This document shows, one piece after another, positions 8,231-13,953 of a DNA stretch of 14,261 nucleotides (the first letter of the stretch is position 1; the number at the start of each line of letters is the position of its first letter). This DNA comes from Nitrospina sp. (lineage in GTDB: Bacteria; Nitrospinota; Nitrospinia; Nitrospinales; Nitrospinaceae), in contig SMVS01000027.1 in assembly GCA_004357435.1 (NCBI GenBank), positions 1 to 14,261 of the forward strand, given 5' to 3'. The position numbers and the translations under genes were made by a program. The notes below the pieces were generated by a model. It did not search any database and was not told where the DNA came from. It saw nothing but the letters and a program-made list of their open reading frames with translations.

Positions 8231-8473
8231 ATGAACAGACTGATTCCCCTCACCATTGTCCTTTTCTTTTTGCTCCCTGCCTCTATACCGGCCCATCCTG
8301 GAAAAACCGGATCGGATGGTTGCCACTTCTGCCGGACCAATTGTGATAAGTGGGGTGTGCCCAAGGGAGTAAAACATTGTCACGAAGGGAAAGAGCAGGC
8401 GGTTCCATTAAAGATAAAATTTGAGGCTAAGGATCGGGATAAATCTAAGGATAACTCCAAGTATCCGGGCTGA
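8231..8473 (+). CDS. Small secreted Cys/His-rich protein, YHYH-domain-like
   Basis: The 80-residue product starts with a clear Sec signal peptide (NRLIPLTIVLFFLLPASIPA, cleavage about residue 21). The mature part begins HPGKTGSDGCHFCRTNC and continues to VKHCHEG. The His/Cys spacing resembles small secreted YHYH-type domains (HxGRTxxxGCH...YHCH), which probably bind a metal; here the final motif is KHCH. The C-terminal tail is Lys/Asp-rich. GGAGG at 8220-8224 lies 6 nt before the ATG and a good promoter lies upstream, so this short gene is real. It is divergent from trp, and no terminator is visible after its TGA. Family resemblance is from memory of the motif; metal binding is inferred. Confidence 0.8.
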   Translation: MNRLIPLTIVLFFLLPASIPAHPGKTGSDGCHFCRTNCDKWGVPKGVKHCHEGKEQAVPLKIKFEAKDRDKSKDNSKYPG

Positions 8474-8632
8474 GAGTATGGTCTGAAAATTCAAAAGACG
8501 AGTATTAAAGCATCCTCTAGGAACGAAAATTAGAATGGCTACTTCATCCTCACCTTATGCTCGACAGGTTTTGCTGATCCGTCTCGACGGGGGAGCGACC
8601 AATAAAACTTCATGAGTAGTAGGAAGAACGGG

Positions 8633-8679
8633 ATCAGGTTTGCCAGGTCAATGAAGGTTTCCAAGTTTTGGAACCTGAT
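8633..8679. repeat. Inverted repeat with competing arms
   Basis: ATCAGGTT (8633-8640) is complementary to AACCTGAT (8672-8679). A second AGGTT at 8655-8659 can pair with the same AACCT, so two alternative hairpins are possible. No T-tract follows, so it is not an intrinsic terminator. Confidence 0.5.
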
Positions 8680-8728
8680 TCACTTCTTTGGGAAAGAGCT
8701 TTGAATGGTAAAAAATGAAAACAGAGAT

Positions 8729-8750
8729 GCTTCGACAAGCTCAGCATGAC
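8729..8750 (+). repeat. Dispersed repeat, CTTCGACAAGCTCAG core, copy 1
   Basis: The 15-bp core CTTCGACAAGCTCAG (8730-8744) is followed by CATGAC. Similar short dispersed repeats are common between genes in many environmental bacteria. Exact core matches occur here and at 8808-8822, with a degenerate inverted copy at 10724-10753. Confidence 0.75.
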
Positions 8751-8806
8751 ACCCTACCCCAGATTCTTCACTTGGCTCAGAATTACAACCCAAGCCCCCC
8801 AGCCCT

Positions 8807-8847
8807 CCTTCGACAAGCTCAGGACAGGCTCTGCGGAGAAGGGGGGA
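8807..8847 (+). repeat. Dispersed repeat, CTTCGACAAGCTCAG core, copy 2
   Basis: The core at 8808-8822 is identical to copy 1. It is followed by GACAGGCTCTGCGGAG and a G-run. The preceding CCCTCCTT can pair with the following AAGGGGGG, allowing a hairpin of about 45 nt with a large loop. Confidence 0.7.
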
Positions 8848-8861
8848 CACATCGATTTCCC
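8833..8861 (+). repeat. 29-bp direct repeat, copy 1
   Basis: GCGGAGAAGG...ACACATCGAT...TCCC recurs at 8998-9025 with only a few substitutions. It directly follows the core repeat of 8807-8822. Confidence 0.65.
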
Positions 8862-8928
8862 ATCGGGATCGCGGGATACATTCAAAGTTTTCGTATTATA
8901 CAAAAGGTTCTAAGGAGAGGTAAGTCAC

Positions 8929-8999
8929 AGCGTCATGCCCAATAATTATTGAGCGCCATTAAGAGTTCGGCCCTTTTGAGGCCAGCGTTCACGCTGGCG
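8929..8999 (+). repeat. 70-bp intergenic repeat, copy A
   Basis: It begins AGCGTCATGCCC and contains the palindrome AATAATTATT and GAGTTCGGCCCTTTTGAG. It ends in a perfect 8-bp inverted repeat, GCCAGCGT-TC-ACGCTGGC (8981-8998). A diverged copy in the same orientation lies at 9768-9836. It sits about 90 bp beyond the 3' end of the membrane-protein gene. Confidence 0.8.
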
Positions 9000-9025
9000 G
9001 AGAAGGAGGAACACATCGATCTCCC
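8998..9025 (+). repeat. 29-bp direct repeat, copy 2
   Basis: Second copy of the GCGGAGAAGG...ACACATCGAT...TCCC unit of 8833-8861. Here it follows the GCCAGCGT hairpin of the 70-bp repeat rather than the CTTCGACAAGCTCAG core, so the modules combine in different ways. Confidence 0.65.
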
Positions 9026-9089
9026 CTACCCTGCCCTCGGAAATGCGCATTCCAAAACTTGGTGATTCAGCTTCTGCCTGTTCAGGTCT

Positions 9090-9575
9090 TTAGGCCGCGC
9101 TATAATTTGCTGGGGTGGCCTCTTCATTATACTCATGGATGGTTTTGGCAAGAGCGCTTCCCAACCACCCGGTCAGCACCAAAAATCCACCCCAGAGGGT
9201 CATATAGAAGTACAGGATATCACTACTGTGTTGTACTAAAAATGGGGCTTTGTCGGAAAGAATGAATGCCCAGACAACGAGAATGGTTAAGAAGGCAGTC
9301 AGAACGGCAAACCTTTTGCCCAGAGCGTAGCCCGTGCCTAATATAACGATGAAGAAAAAATATAACGCCGTCAGTTGGGCATCCATAAAAAATTTGATAC
9401 CCGTCAAACTGGCTAAAACAATTACAATGATGAGGTCACTGAGATTGTTCTGAATATAGGCTTGCAGACGTGGAACCAACCCCTCTGGCTTGTCCGCCAA
9501 AAAATCGTTTTCCAAATTTTGTTCGGTATCCGCTTCGGTTGCAGTTTTTTCAGTTTCCAATAATTTCGCTGACAT
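9090..9575 (-). CDS. Four-helix membrane protein resembling sensor-kinase input domains
   Basis: The 161-residue protein has an acidic, soluble N-terminus (1-44) and four predicted transmembrane helices at about 45-64, 67-86, 88-107 and 119-142. The stretch LYFFFIVILGTGYALGKR with a following AVLTAF helix resembles the N-terminal membrane module of many sensor histidine kinases and GGDEF proteins (LxYLLPVxLAAWxxGRRAG type). Here the protein ends after the fourth helix with no kinase, cyclase or HAMP domain. AAGGAG lies 7 nt before the ATG and a strong promoter lies upstream at 9609-9636, so it is a complete, separately transcribed gene. Helices are read directly; the relationship to sensor modules is a judgement from pattern; function is unknown. 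Confidence 0.85.
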   Translation of the reverse strand: MSAKLLETEKTATEADTEQNLENDFLADKPEGLVPRLQAYIQNNLSDLIIVIVLASLTGIKFFMDAQLTALYFFFIVILGTGYALGKRFAVLTAFLTILVVWAFILSDKAPFLVQHSSDILYFYMTLWGGFLVLTGWLGSALAKTIHEYNEEATPANYSAA

Positions 9576-9608
9576 TGCCTTTCTCCTTACAACATTAGAT
9601 TTACCAAT

Positions 9609-9636
9609 ATTGTAAATGTATATAGAGCATTGTCAA
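9609..9636 (-). promoter_or_regulatory. Strong sigma70-like promoter of the four-helix membrane protein
   Basis: Minus strand TTGACA (9636-9631, perfect), a 16-nt spacer, then TACAAT (9614-9609, 5 of 6). The expected start near 9602 leaves a short leader of about 26 nt before the ATG at 9575. Confidence 0.75.
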
Positions 9637-9721
9637 GGGTTATGAATGCAGAACAGCAACCTGTTTAGCTAACTATTTGATAAAATGGGCAGAGTGGACA
9701 CAGGGGAGGGATTTTAATCTA

Positions 9722-9739
9722 GCTCCGGCGCTTCGTCGG
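9722..9739 (+). repeat. 18-bp inverted repeat flanking the first propeller gene, left arm
   Basis: GCTCCGGCGCTTCGTCGG here matches the reverse complement of 10680-10697 at 17 of 18 positions. The pair brackets the propeller gene 9839-10666 and the 70-bp repeat copy B. Confidence 0.55.
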
Positions 9740-9767
9740 CCAGCGGCACGTGTGATATCTCCTCATT

Positions 9768-9836
9768 AGCGTCATGCCCTATAATTATTGAGCGCAATGA
9801 AGAGAGTTCGGCCCTTTTGAGTCCAGCGTTCACGCG
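9768..9836 (+). repeat. 70-bp intergenic repeat, copy B
   Basis: Diverged second copy of 8929-8999 in the same orientation: AGCGTCATGCCC, AATTATTGAGCGC, GAGTTCGGCCCTTTTGAG and CCAGCGTTCACGC are shared. There is a 2-bp insertion and a degraded terminal hairpin. It abuts the stop codon of the propeller gene (9841-9839), which may have been set by its insertion. Confidence 0.8.
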
Positions 9837-9838
9837 GG

Positions 9839-10666
9839 TCAGCCGACTTTTTGCCAGTCGTCGCCGTTGAAGTGCAGGATGAGGCCGTTGTCGCCCACCG
9901 CGTACATATTGTCTTCCGACGTGCCCCAGATGGCGGTCAGGAATTCCTCGGTGTTGGATTCGATGCGGGTCCATTGGTCGCCGTCCAACAGCATGATCCT
10001 GCCTTCATCGCCCACCGCAAAAATGAAGTCTTCGTTGGGTCCCCAGACGTCCAGGAAAAAATCCATGGTCTGCGACGGCATTTCCTTGAAGTCGGCACCG
10101 TTGAACTGAATCAGAGTGCCGTCCGACCCGCAGAAATACATCCTGTCGGAGCCGAAGCCATAGATGCTGTACAGTTCGGCATTGGAGTTGAAGGTGAGCC
10201 GTTGCCACTGGTCGTCCACCAGCCTCAGCACCAGTCCGTCGAAGCCGACGGCGTACATGCCGCCCTCTTTCGTTCCCCAGATGGAAGCGACATCGGTCGA
10301 GGAATTGGAGGCCATGTATTTCCAGCGGGTGCCATCGTAGCGGGCGATCTTGCCGAGCCGGCAACAGGCGTAAATATCGTCCGCGGCCAATCCCCAGATG
10401 CCGGACATGGGCGGAAAGTTTTCGGTGTCTTCGGGCACCCATTTGGAACCGTTGTAATGCAGGATTTTGCCGTCGGTGCACACGCCGTACAAGTTATCGT
10501 GCGCCGTGCCCCACATTCTTTTCATATTCCAGCGCCCGCCGGAATCCATTTTCGACCACTCCTTACCGTTGTAGTGGAGGATGGTCCCATCGGTACCGCC
10601 AATAAAAATATCGTCCTCGGCAAACCCGAAAACGGAAAGCAGATGACTCTCGGTCAATGCACCCAT
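9839..10666 (-). CDS. Seven-repeat beta-propeller protein without signal peptide (first paralogue)
   Basis: The 275-residue protein is seven tandem units of about 38-40 residues with the pattern W/YGxxxDxxYxxGxxGxILHYNGxxW. Units start near residues 9, 47, 86, 126, 165, 203 and 242; the last contains IWGTSEDNMYAVGDNG. Seven such units predict one closed seven-bladed propeller, a binding scaffold related to BNR/YCF48-like repeats. Comparable repeat proteins are often secreted, but this one begins MGALTESHLLSVFG with no signal sequence, so it should be cytoplasmic. AGGGG precedes the ATG by 3 nt, and a GC-rich hairpin (10680-10694) lies just upstream. Repeat 3 has adjacent cysteines (ACCRLG). 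The neighbouring gene is a paralogue. Ligand and function are unknown. Confidence 0.88.
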   Translation of the reverse strand: MGALTESHLLSVFGFAEDDIFIGGTDGTILHYNGKEWSKMDSGGRWNMKRMWGTAHDNLYGVCTDGKILHYNGSKWVPEDTENFPPMSGIWGLAADDIYACCRLGKIARYDGTRWKYMASNSSTDVASIWGTKEGGMYAVGFDGLVLRLVDDQWQRLTFNSNAELYSIYGFGSDRMYFCGSDGTLIQFNGADFKEMPSQTMDFFLDVWGPNEDFIFAVGDEGRIMLLDGDQWTRIESNTEEFLTAIWGTSEDNMYAVGDNGLILHFNGDDWQKVG

Positions 10667-10679
10667 AGTCCCCTTTCAA

Positions 10680-10697
10680 CCGGCGAAGCGCCGGAGC
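10680..10697 (-). repeat. 18-bp inverted repeat flanking the first propeller gene, right arm, with hairpin
   Basis: CCGGCG-AAG-CGCCGG (10680-10694) is a perfect 6-bp hairpin lying directly before the ribosome-binding site of the propeller gene. The 18 bp match 9722-9739 in inverted orientation with one mismatch. In the mRNA it could affect translation or stability of the gene. Confidence 0.55.
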
Positions 10698-10723
10698 ATA
10701 AATAGATTCTTCACGTAGTTTCT

Positions 10724-10753
10724 CCTGAGCTGGTCGCAGGATTCAGAATGACA
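10724..10753 (-). repeat. Dispersed repeat, degenerate inverted copy 3
   Basis: CTGAGCTGGTCGCAG followed by GATTCAGAATGACA matches the reverse complement of the CTTCGACAAGCTCAG core at 13 of 15 positions. It lies in the 197-bp gap between the two propeller genes. Confidence 0.6.
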
Positions 10754-10863
10754 ATAAGAACCCCCTTCGTTCATGCCCAGTTTGCCGCAGGATGACCATG
10801 ACTTCTCCATCCCGTTCCTTTCGACAGCCCCACGGTGGCAATTATTTTGATCCCGCGATCAGG

Positions 10864-11718
10864 CTAAAAATCACCGGACGCGCTGAGCGACCAATCGGTC
10901 CATTCCTTGCCATCGTAACGAATGACGCACCCGTTCTCACCGCAGGCATAAATATCATCCTCCGCCAGGCCGCGCACCTTGGTCAAATAGTTATCGGTGC
11001 CAGAGTCCATGGGACTCCACTGCTTGCCATCGTAGTGCAGGATCGTCGACATATCCCCCACGGCGTATATATTGGTGTCGGACGTTCCCCACACACTGAG
11101 CAGGTATTCCTTGGTGCCCGATTCCATGGGCCGCCATTCTTCGCCGTCGAAGTGCTGGATGGTGCCGTGCGACCCGACGGCATAAACGCTCTTGGCATGC
11201 GTCCCCCAAATGCCATAAAGAGAGTGTTCTTCATCGGTCAACTCTTCCTTGCGTTGAAATGTTTTGCCGTCATAAAAACGGTAAATGCCTTCGCCGCCTA
11301 TGGCATGAATCTGGTTGATGTCTTCTCCCCAGAATCCAAACAGATCGTGGATGGTGTTGGGCTCCCGGTATTCCCAATTTTTGCCGTTCCAAAACAGAAC
11401 TCGGCCGCCCACGCCGAACACAAAAAGGTTGTCCGAGTCGTAACCGTAGGCGGCGTTCAATGAATCGAAACTGCCGGTTTCAATCGTTATCCAATCCTTG
11501 CCGTTGTAATGCAGAACCACCCCGCCAATGCCGACGGCGTAAATGTCATTCTCATTCGCGGCCCAAAGTCCCATCAGCGGGTTGGTGTTATTGGTTCGGA
11601 TTGGCGTCCAGAATTCCCCGTCATAGTTCTGCGGAACACCATCCTTACCCACCACATAAATATTGTCCTGACCGAAAGGCCAGATGTCGAGTAGATCCGG
11701 GAATTCACCAGTGAACAT
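10864..11718 (-). CDS. Seven-repeat beta-propeller protein without signal peptide (second paralogue)
   Basis: The 284-residue protein again has seven units of about 39-41 residues, beginning near residues 6, 46, 86, 125, 166, 205 and 244. The consensus is WGxxxxDIYAVGxxGTILHYDGxxWxPMxSGT, clearest in unit 6 (SVWGTSDTNIYAVGD). This predicts a complete seven-bladed propeller. There is no signal peptide or transmembrane helix. The ATG at 11718 is the first possible start, since an in-frame TGA lies three codons upstream, and AAAGGA lies about 10 nt before it. It precedes its paralogue by 197 bp on the same strand, pointing to tandem gene duplication; the units of the two proteins are related but well diverged. 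Molecular function is unknown. Confidence 0.88.
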   Translation of the reverse strand: MFTGEFPDLLDIWPFGQDNIYVVGKDGVPQNYDGEFWTPIRTNNTNPLMGLWAANENDIYAVGIGGVVLHYNGKDWITIETGSFDSLNAAYGYDSDNLFVFGVGGRVLFWNGKNWEYREPNTIHDLFGFWGEDINQIHAIGGEGIYRFYDGKTFQRKEELTDEEHSLYGIWGTHAKSVYAVGSHGTIQHFDGEEWRPMESGTKEYLLSVWGTSDTNIYAVGDMSTILHYDGKQWSPMDSGTDNYLTKVRGLAEDDIYACGENGCVIRYDGKEWTDWSLSASGDF

Positions 11719-11846
11719 GGTCGATCAATCCTTTCATTTGTCTCTCAGGGAGTCCTAGCTGTATTTTACCCAAATCGGAGAATAAGATTTTTAAAAAACG
11801 AAAAAAAGCGAAGATTAAAAAATTGGAGGCAGGAAAACTCGGCGGG

Positions 11847-12743
11847 TTATGCTTCCTCGCCGCCACCCAGACGAAAAACAACACTTGAAAGTTTGGGCAG
11901 GTTTTCAGATTTCTGAATCATCTCCTGGGCCGACTCGCTGATATCGTTGTGGATCAAAACCAGAGTTTCCAGATTGGCCAGAACCTTTGACTCGGCGATG
12001 GCTTTGGCTCCCTCATCGGTGATTCCGGCTTCATAGAAATCCATCATGGTCAGGTTCTTCATCATCTCCGATTTGGCGATGGCTTTGATCCCTTCATTGC
12101 CAATGGGATTGAACGTCATGGTCAATTGCTGAAGGTTCTGCAGAGTTTCAGAGTTGGCCAAAGCAATCGCCCCCTCCGCTTCAACGTAATTCCAGTTCAG
12201 ATTGAGTTCTATCAATTTGGCAAGGTTCTTGGACTTGGCGATGGCGAAGGCCCCGTAGTTGGCAATGTTATTGCGATAAAGCGATAGTGAGTTGAGACGG
12301 GTGAGCGTTTCGGATTCTGCGATGGCTTTAGCGCCTTCATCTTCCAGTCCGTTTCCCACCCACAGGGACACCAAGTTGCCCATGATCGAGGAATCGGCCA
12401 AAGCCCGGGCTCCTTTTACCGTGATGTTATTGTCGCTCAATATCAACTCGGACAGGTTCAGCATGGTTTTGGATTTGACCAGGGCGATCAGACCATCATC
12501 GGTGATTTCGTTATTGAACATATTGAGAGCGGTGAGGTTTTTCATCGCGGGGCACTCCAGGATAGCCCGGATTCCCTCATCACCGATTTCGTTGAATTCA
12601 AGAAAGAGCGCCGTGACGCCTTTCATCTGCTCGCTTTTCATGATGGCGATGACGTCATCGTCTTTAAGCTCTTTTTCTCTTAAATCGAGCTCGCTGTTTT
12701 CTATGTTCAGGCTTCCTTTGACTAATTCCTCTGTATCTACCAT
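11847..12743 (-). CDS. Cytoplasmic leucine-rich-repeat protein (RNase-inhibitor type)
   Basis: The 298-residue protein consists of an N-terminal cap (LDLREKELKDDDVIAIM) and nine LRR units, eight of exactly 27 residues and one of 26. The consensus is LxNLxxLxLxxNxIxDEGAKAIAxSxx, for example the unit starting MKNLTALNMFNNEI. A short C-terminal cap with GGGEEA follows. The absence of a signal peptide or membrane helix implies a cytoplasmic solenoid for protein binding. The repeat length and consensus match the exported LRR protein at the left edge, so the two are probably paralogues. The ATG at 12743 has only a weak GGA 9 nt upstream, but a strong promoter lies at 12801-12828. It is divergent from moxR. 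Confidence 0.9.
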   Translation of the reverse strand: MVDTEELVKGSLNIENSELDLREKELKDDDVIAIMKSEQMKGVTALFLEFNEIGDEGIRAILECPAMKNLTALNMFNNEITDDGLIALVKSKTMLNLSELILSDNNITVKGARALADSSIMGNLVSLWVGNGLEDEGAKAIAESETLTRLNSLSLYRNNIANYGAFAIAKSKNLAKLIELNLNWNYVEAEGAIALANSETLQNLQQLTMTFNPIGNEGIKAIAKSEMMKNLTMMDFYEAGITDEGAKAIAESKVLANLETLVLIHNDISESAQEMIQKSENLPKLSSVVFRLGGGEEA

Positions 12744-12791
12744 TTTGATTTGTCCAATTTTTTCCTGTTTTGGAGAGCGTCTCCGTTATGT

Positions 12792-12818
12792 AAACCGCTC
12801 ATTGTAGAAAAACCGCTC
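12792..12818 (+). promoter_or_regulatory. Pair of 9-bp direct repeats over the LRR gene promoter
   Basis: AAACCGCTC occurs at 12792-12800 and again at 12810-12818, an 18-bp offset. The copies lie on each side of the -10 box of the minus-strand LRR promoter. Two same-face half-sites across a promoter suggest a repressor site, though no regulator is known. Confidence 0.45.
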
Positions 12819-12828
12819 CGTTTGTAAA
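12801..12828 (-). promoter_or_regulatory. Sigma70-like promoter of the cytoplasmic LRR gene
   Basis: Minus strand TTTACA (12828-12823, 5 of 6), a 16-nt spacer and TACAAT (12806-12801, 5 of 6). It has the same -10 hexamer and spacer length as the promoter at 9609-9636. The expected leader is about 50 nt. Confidence 0.7.
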
Positions 12829-12868
12829 GTTTTAATTTACATTTTGCGATAAAGTTCAAAAGTCCGGC

Positions 12869-12897
12869 TTGAGAGGCCTGATGGAGGTTGATATAGT
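12869..12897 (+). promoter_or_regulatory. Sigma70-like promoter of the moxR operon
   Basis: TTGAGA (12869-12874, 5 of 6), a 17-nt spacer and TATAGT (12892-12897, 5 of 6). Transcription would start near 12904, about 32 nt before the first moxR start codon. It is divergent from and about 40 bp away from the LRR promoter. Confidence 0.7.
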
Positions 12898-12935
12898 GGG
12901 GGCCATCTACCTGAGGCCCAAATGGGTATTGTCGA

Positions 12936-13940
12936 ATGGAAACGGATGCGATTATGACGTACAAAATTGAGGAAATCACTGAAAAAGTGAGGGCGGCCAA
13001 CGGCTTTGTCCCGGCTATTATAGCGGAGATGAAGAAGGTCATAGTCGGTCAAGAATATTTGATCGAGCGCTTGATCCTGGGGCTGTTGACCGGGGAACAC
13101 ATTCTGCTGGAGGGCGTGCCCGGCCTGGCCAAAACCACGGCGGTCAAAACCCTGGCTCAGACCATAAAAGCTAAATACAAACGGATCCAGTTCACCCCGG
13201 ATCTGCTACCGGCCGACTTGATCGGGACCCAGATTTACCAGCCCAAAACCGAGGAGTTTGTGGTCAAAAAGGGGCCCCTGTTCGCCAATATTATCCTGGC
13301 TGACGAGATCAACCGCGCGCCGGCTAAGGTGCAAAGCGCCCTGCTGGAGGCCATGGAGGAACGGCAGATCACCATCGGTGGGGAAACGTTTCCACTCGAT
13401 CAACCGTTCATGGTGATGGCCACCCAAAACCCCATTGAGCAGGAAGGCACCTACCCTTTGCCCGAAGCCCAAGTGGATCGGTTTGTTTTCAAATTAAAAG
13501 TCAGCTACCCGTCCAAGGCAGAGGAAAAAAGAATCATGCAAAAAGTGTCCAACAACCATTCGCCCGTCAAGGCGGTCATCCACCCCGATCAAATCCTGGC
13601 CGCCCGCAAGGTTTTTGAATCCATATACATTGATGAAAACCTGCAGGACTACATTGTCAATCTGGTTTCCGCCACGCGGTTTCCAAAGGATTATGGCCTG
13701 GCATCACTCGCGCCCATGATCCAGTTTGGGGCCTCGCCGCGGGCTTCCATTTTCTTCAACCGCCTGTCCAAAGCGTATGCCTTCATGCAGGGCCGAGGGT
13801 ATGTGGTTCCACAGGATATCAAATCCCTGGGATTCGACATTCTGCGGCACCGAATTTTATTAACGTATGAAGCCGAGGCGGAAAATATAACCACCGACGA
13901 AATTTTACAGAAAATTTTTGATACGGTTGAGGTTCCCTGA
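12936..13940 (+). CDS. MoxR-type AAA+ ATPase
   Basis: The 334-residue protein has all MoxR landmarks. They are Walker A GVPGLAKT (60-67), Walker B ILADEINR with Asp123-Glu124, the downstream SALLEAMEERQ, the sensor-type MVMATQNPIEQEGTYPLPEAQ and DRF, and a C-terminal lid with SPRASI and DI.....HRI. MoxR ATPases act as chaperone-like factors that mature or activate partner proteins, often with von Willebrand A domains encoded alongside. The protein is cytoplasmic. The first start is ATG 12936; a second ATG at 12954 (six codons later, GGA 8 nt upstream) is nearly as good. A DUF58 gene begins 13 nt after the stop, the standard MoxR-DUF58 arrangement. The exact target is unknown. Confidence 0.95.
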   Translation: METDAIMTYKIEEITEKVRAANGFVPAIIAEMKKVIVGQEYLIERLILGLLTGEHILLEGVPGLAKTTAVKTLAQTIKAKYKRIQFTPDLLPADLIGTQIYQPKTEEFVVKKGPLFANIILADEINRAPAKVQSALLEAMEERQITIGGETFPLDQPFMVMATQNPIEQEGTYPLPEAQVDRFVFKLKVSYPSKAEEKRIMQKVSNNHSPVKAVIHPDQILAARKVFESIYIDENLQDYIVNLVSATRFPKDYGLASLAPMIQFGASPRASIFFNRLSKAYAFMQGRGYVVPQDIKSLGFDILRHRILLTYEAEAENITTDEILQKIFDTVEVP

Positions 13941-13953
13941 GCCTGAGAGTTTT

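Larger units (their letters stand above)
8661..9062. repeat. Segment bounded by 13-bp inverted repeats
   Basis: CCAAGTTTTGGAA at 8661-8673 recurs as its exact reverse complement at 9050-9062. The 376 bp between them contain most of the repeat copies of this intergenic region. The 13-mers are themselves partly self-complementary (CCAA/TTGG). I see no target-site duplication and no transposase, so a MITE-like element is only a possibility. Confidence 0.45.
8474..9089. other. Gene-free, repeat-rich stretch
   Basis: I see no supportable gene in these 616 bases. The segment 8474-8630 shows nothing clear. After it come an inverted repeat (8633-8679), two CTTCGACAAGCTCAG copies, two copies of a 29-bp direct repeat and one copy of a 70-bp repeat. 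A 13-bp inverted repeat at 8661-8673 and 9050-9062 brackets most of it. The 76-codon frame at 8715-8945 is made mostly of repeat sequence and is not counted as a gene. Confidence 0.75.

Noticed and set aside
8535..8615. A 26-codon plus-strand frame in the gene-free region
   Set aside because: No ribosome-binding site, no recognisable feature, and the length is easily met by chance.
8715..8945. A 76-codon plus-strand frame between the secreted protein and the membrane protein
   Set aside because: It translates two copies of the CTTCGACAAGCTCAG repeat (giving LRQAQ peptides) and other intergenic repeats; such proteins are recurrent annotation artefacts.
9851..10705. A 284-codon plus-strand frame opposite the first propeller gene
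   Set aside because: Its pseudo-repeats mirror the propeller repeats on the other strand, which alone carry the conserved WG/YAVG/LHYNG pattern.
10792..11463. A 223-codon plus-strand frame opposite the second propeller gene
   Set aside because: It is antisense to a well-supported repeat protein and shows no domain or initiation signals.
11847..12743. 81-bp periodicity that might be taken for a tandem DNA repeat or CRISPR-like array
   Set aside because: The period reflects 27-residue protein repeats; the DNA units are strongly diverged and have no identical repeat and spacer structure.
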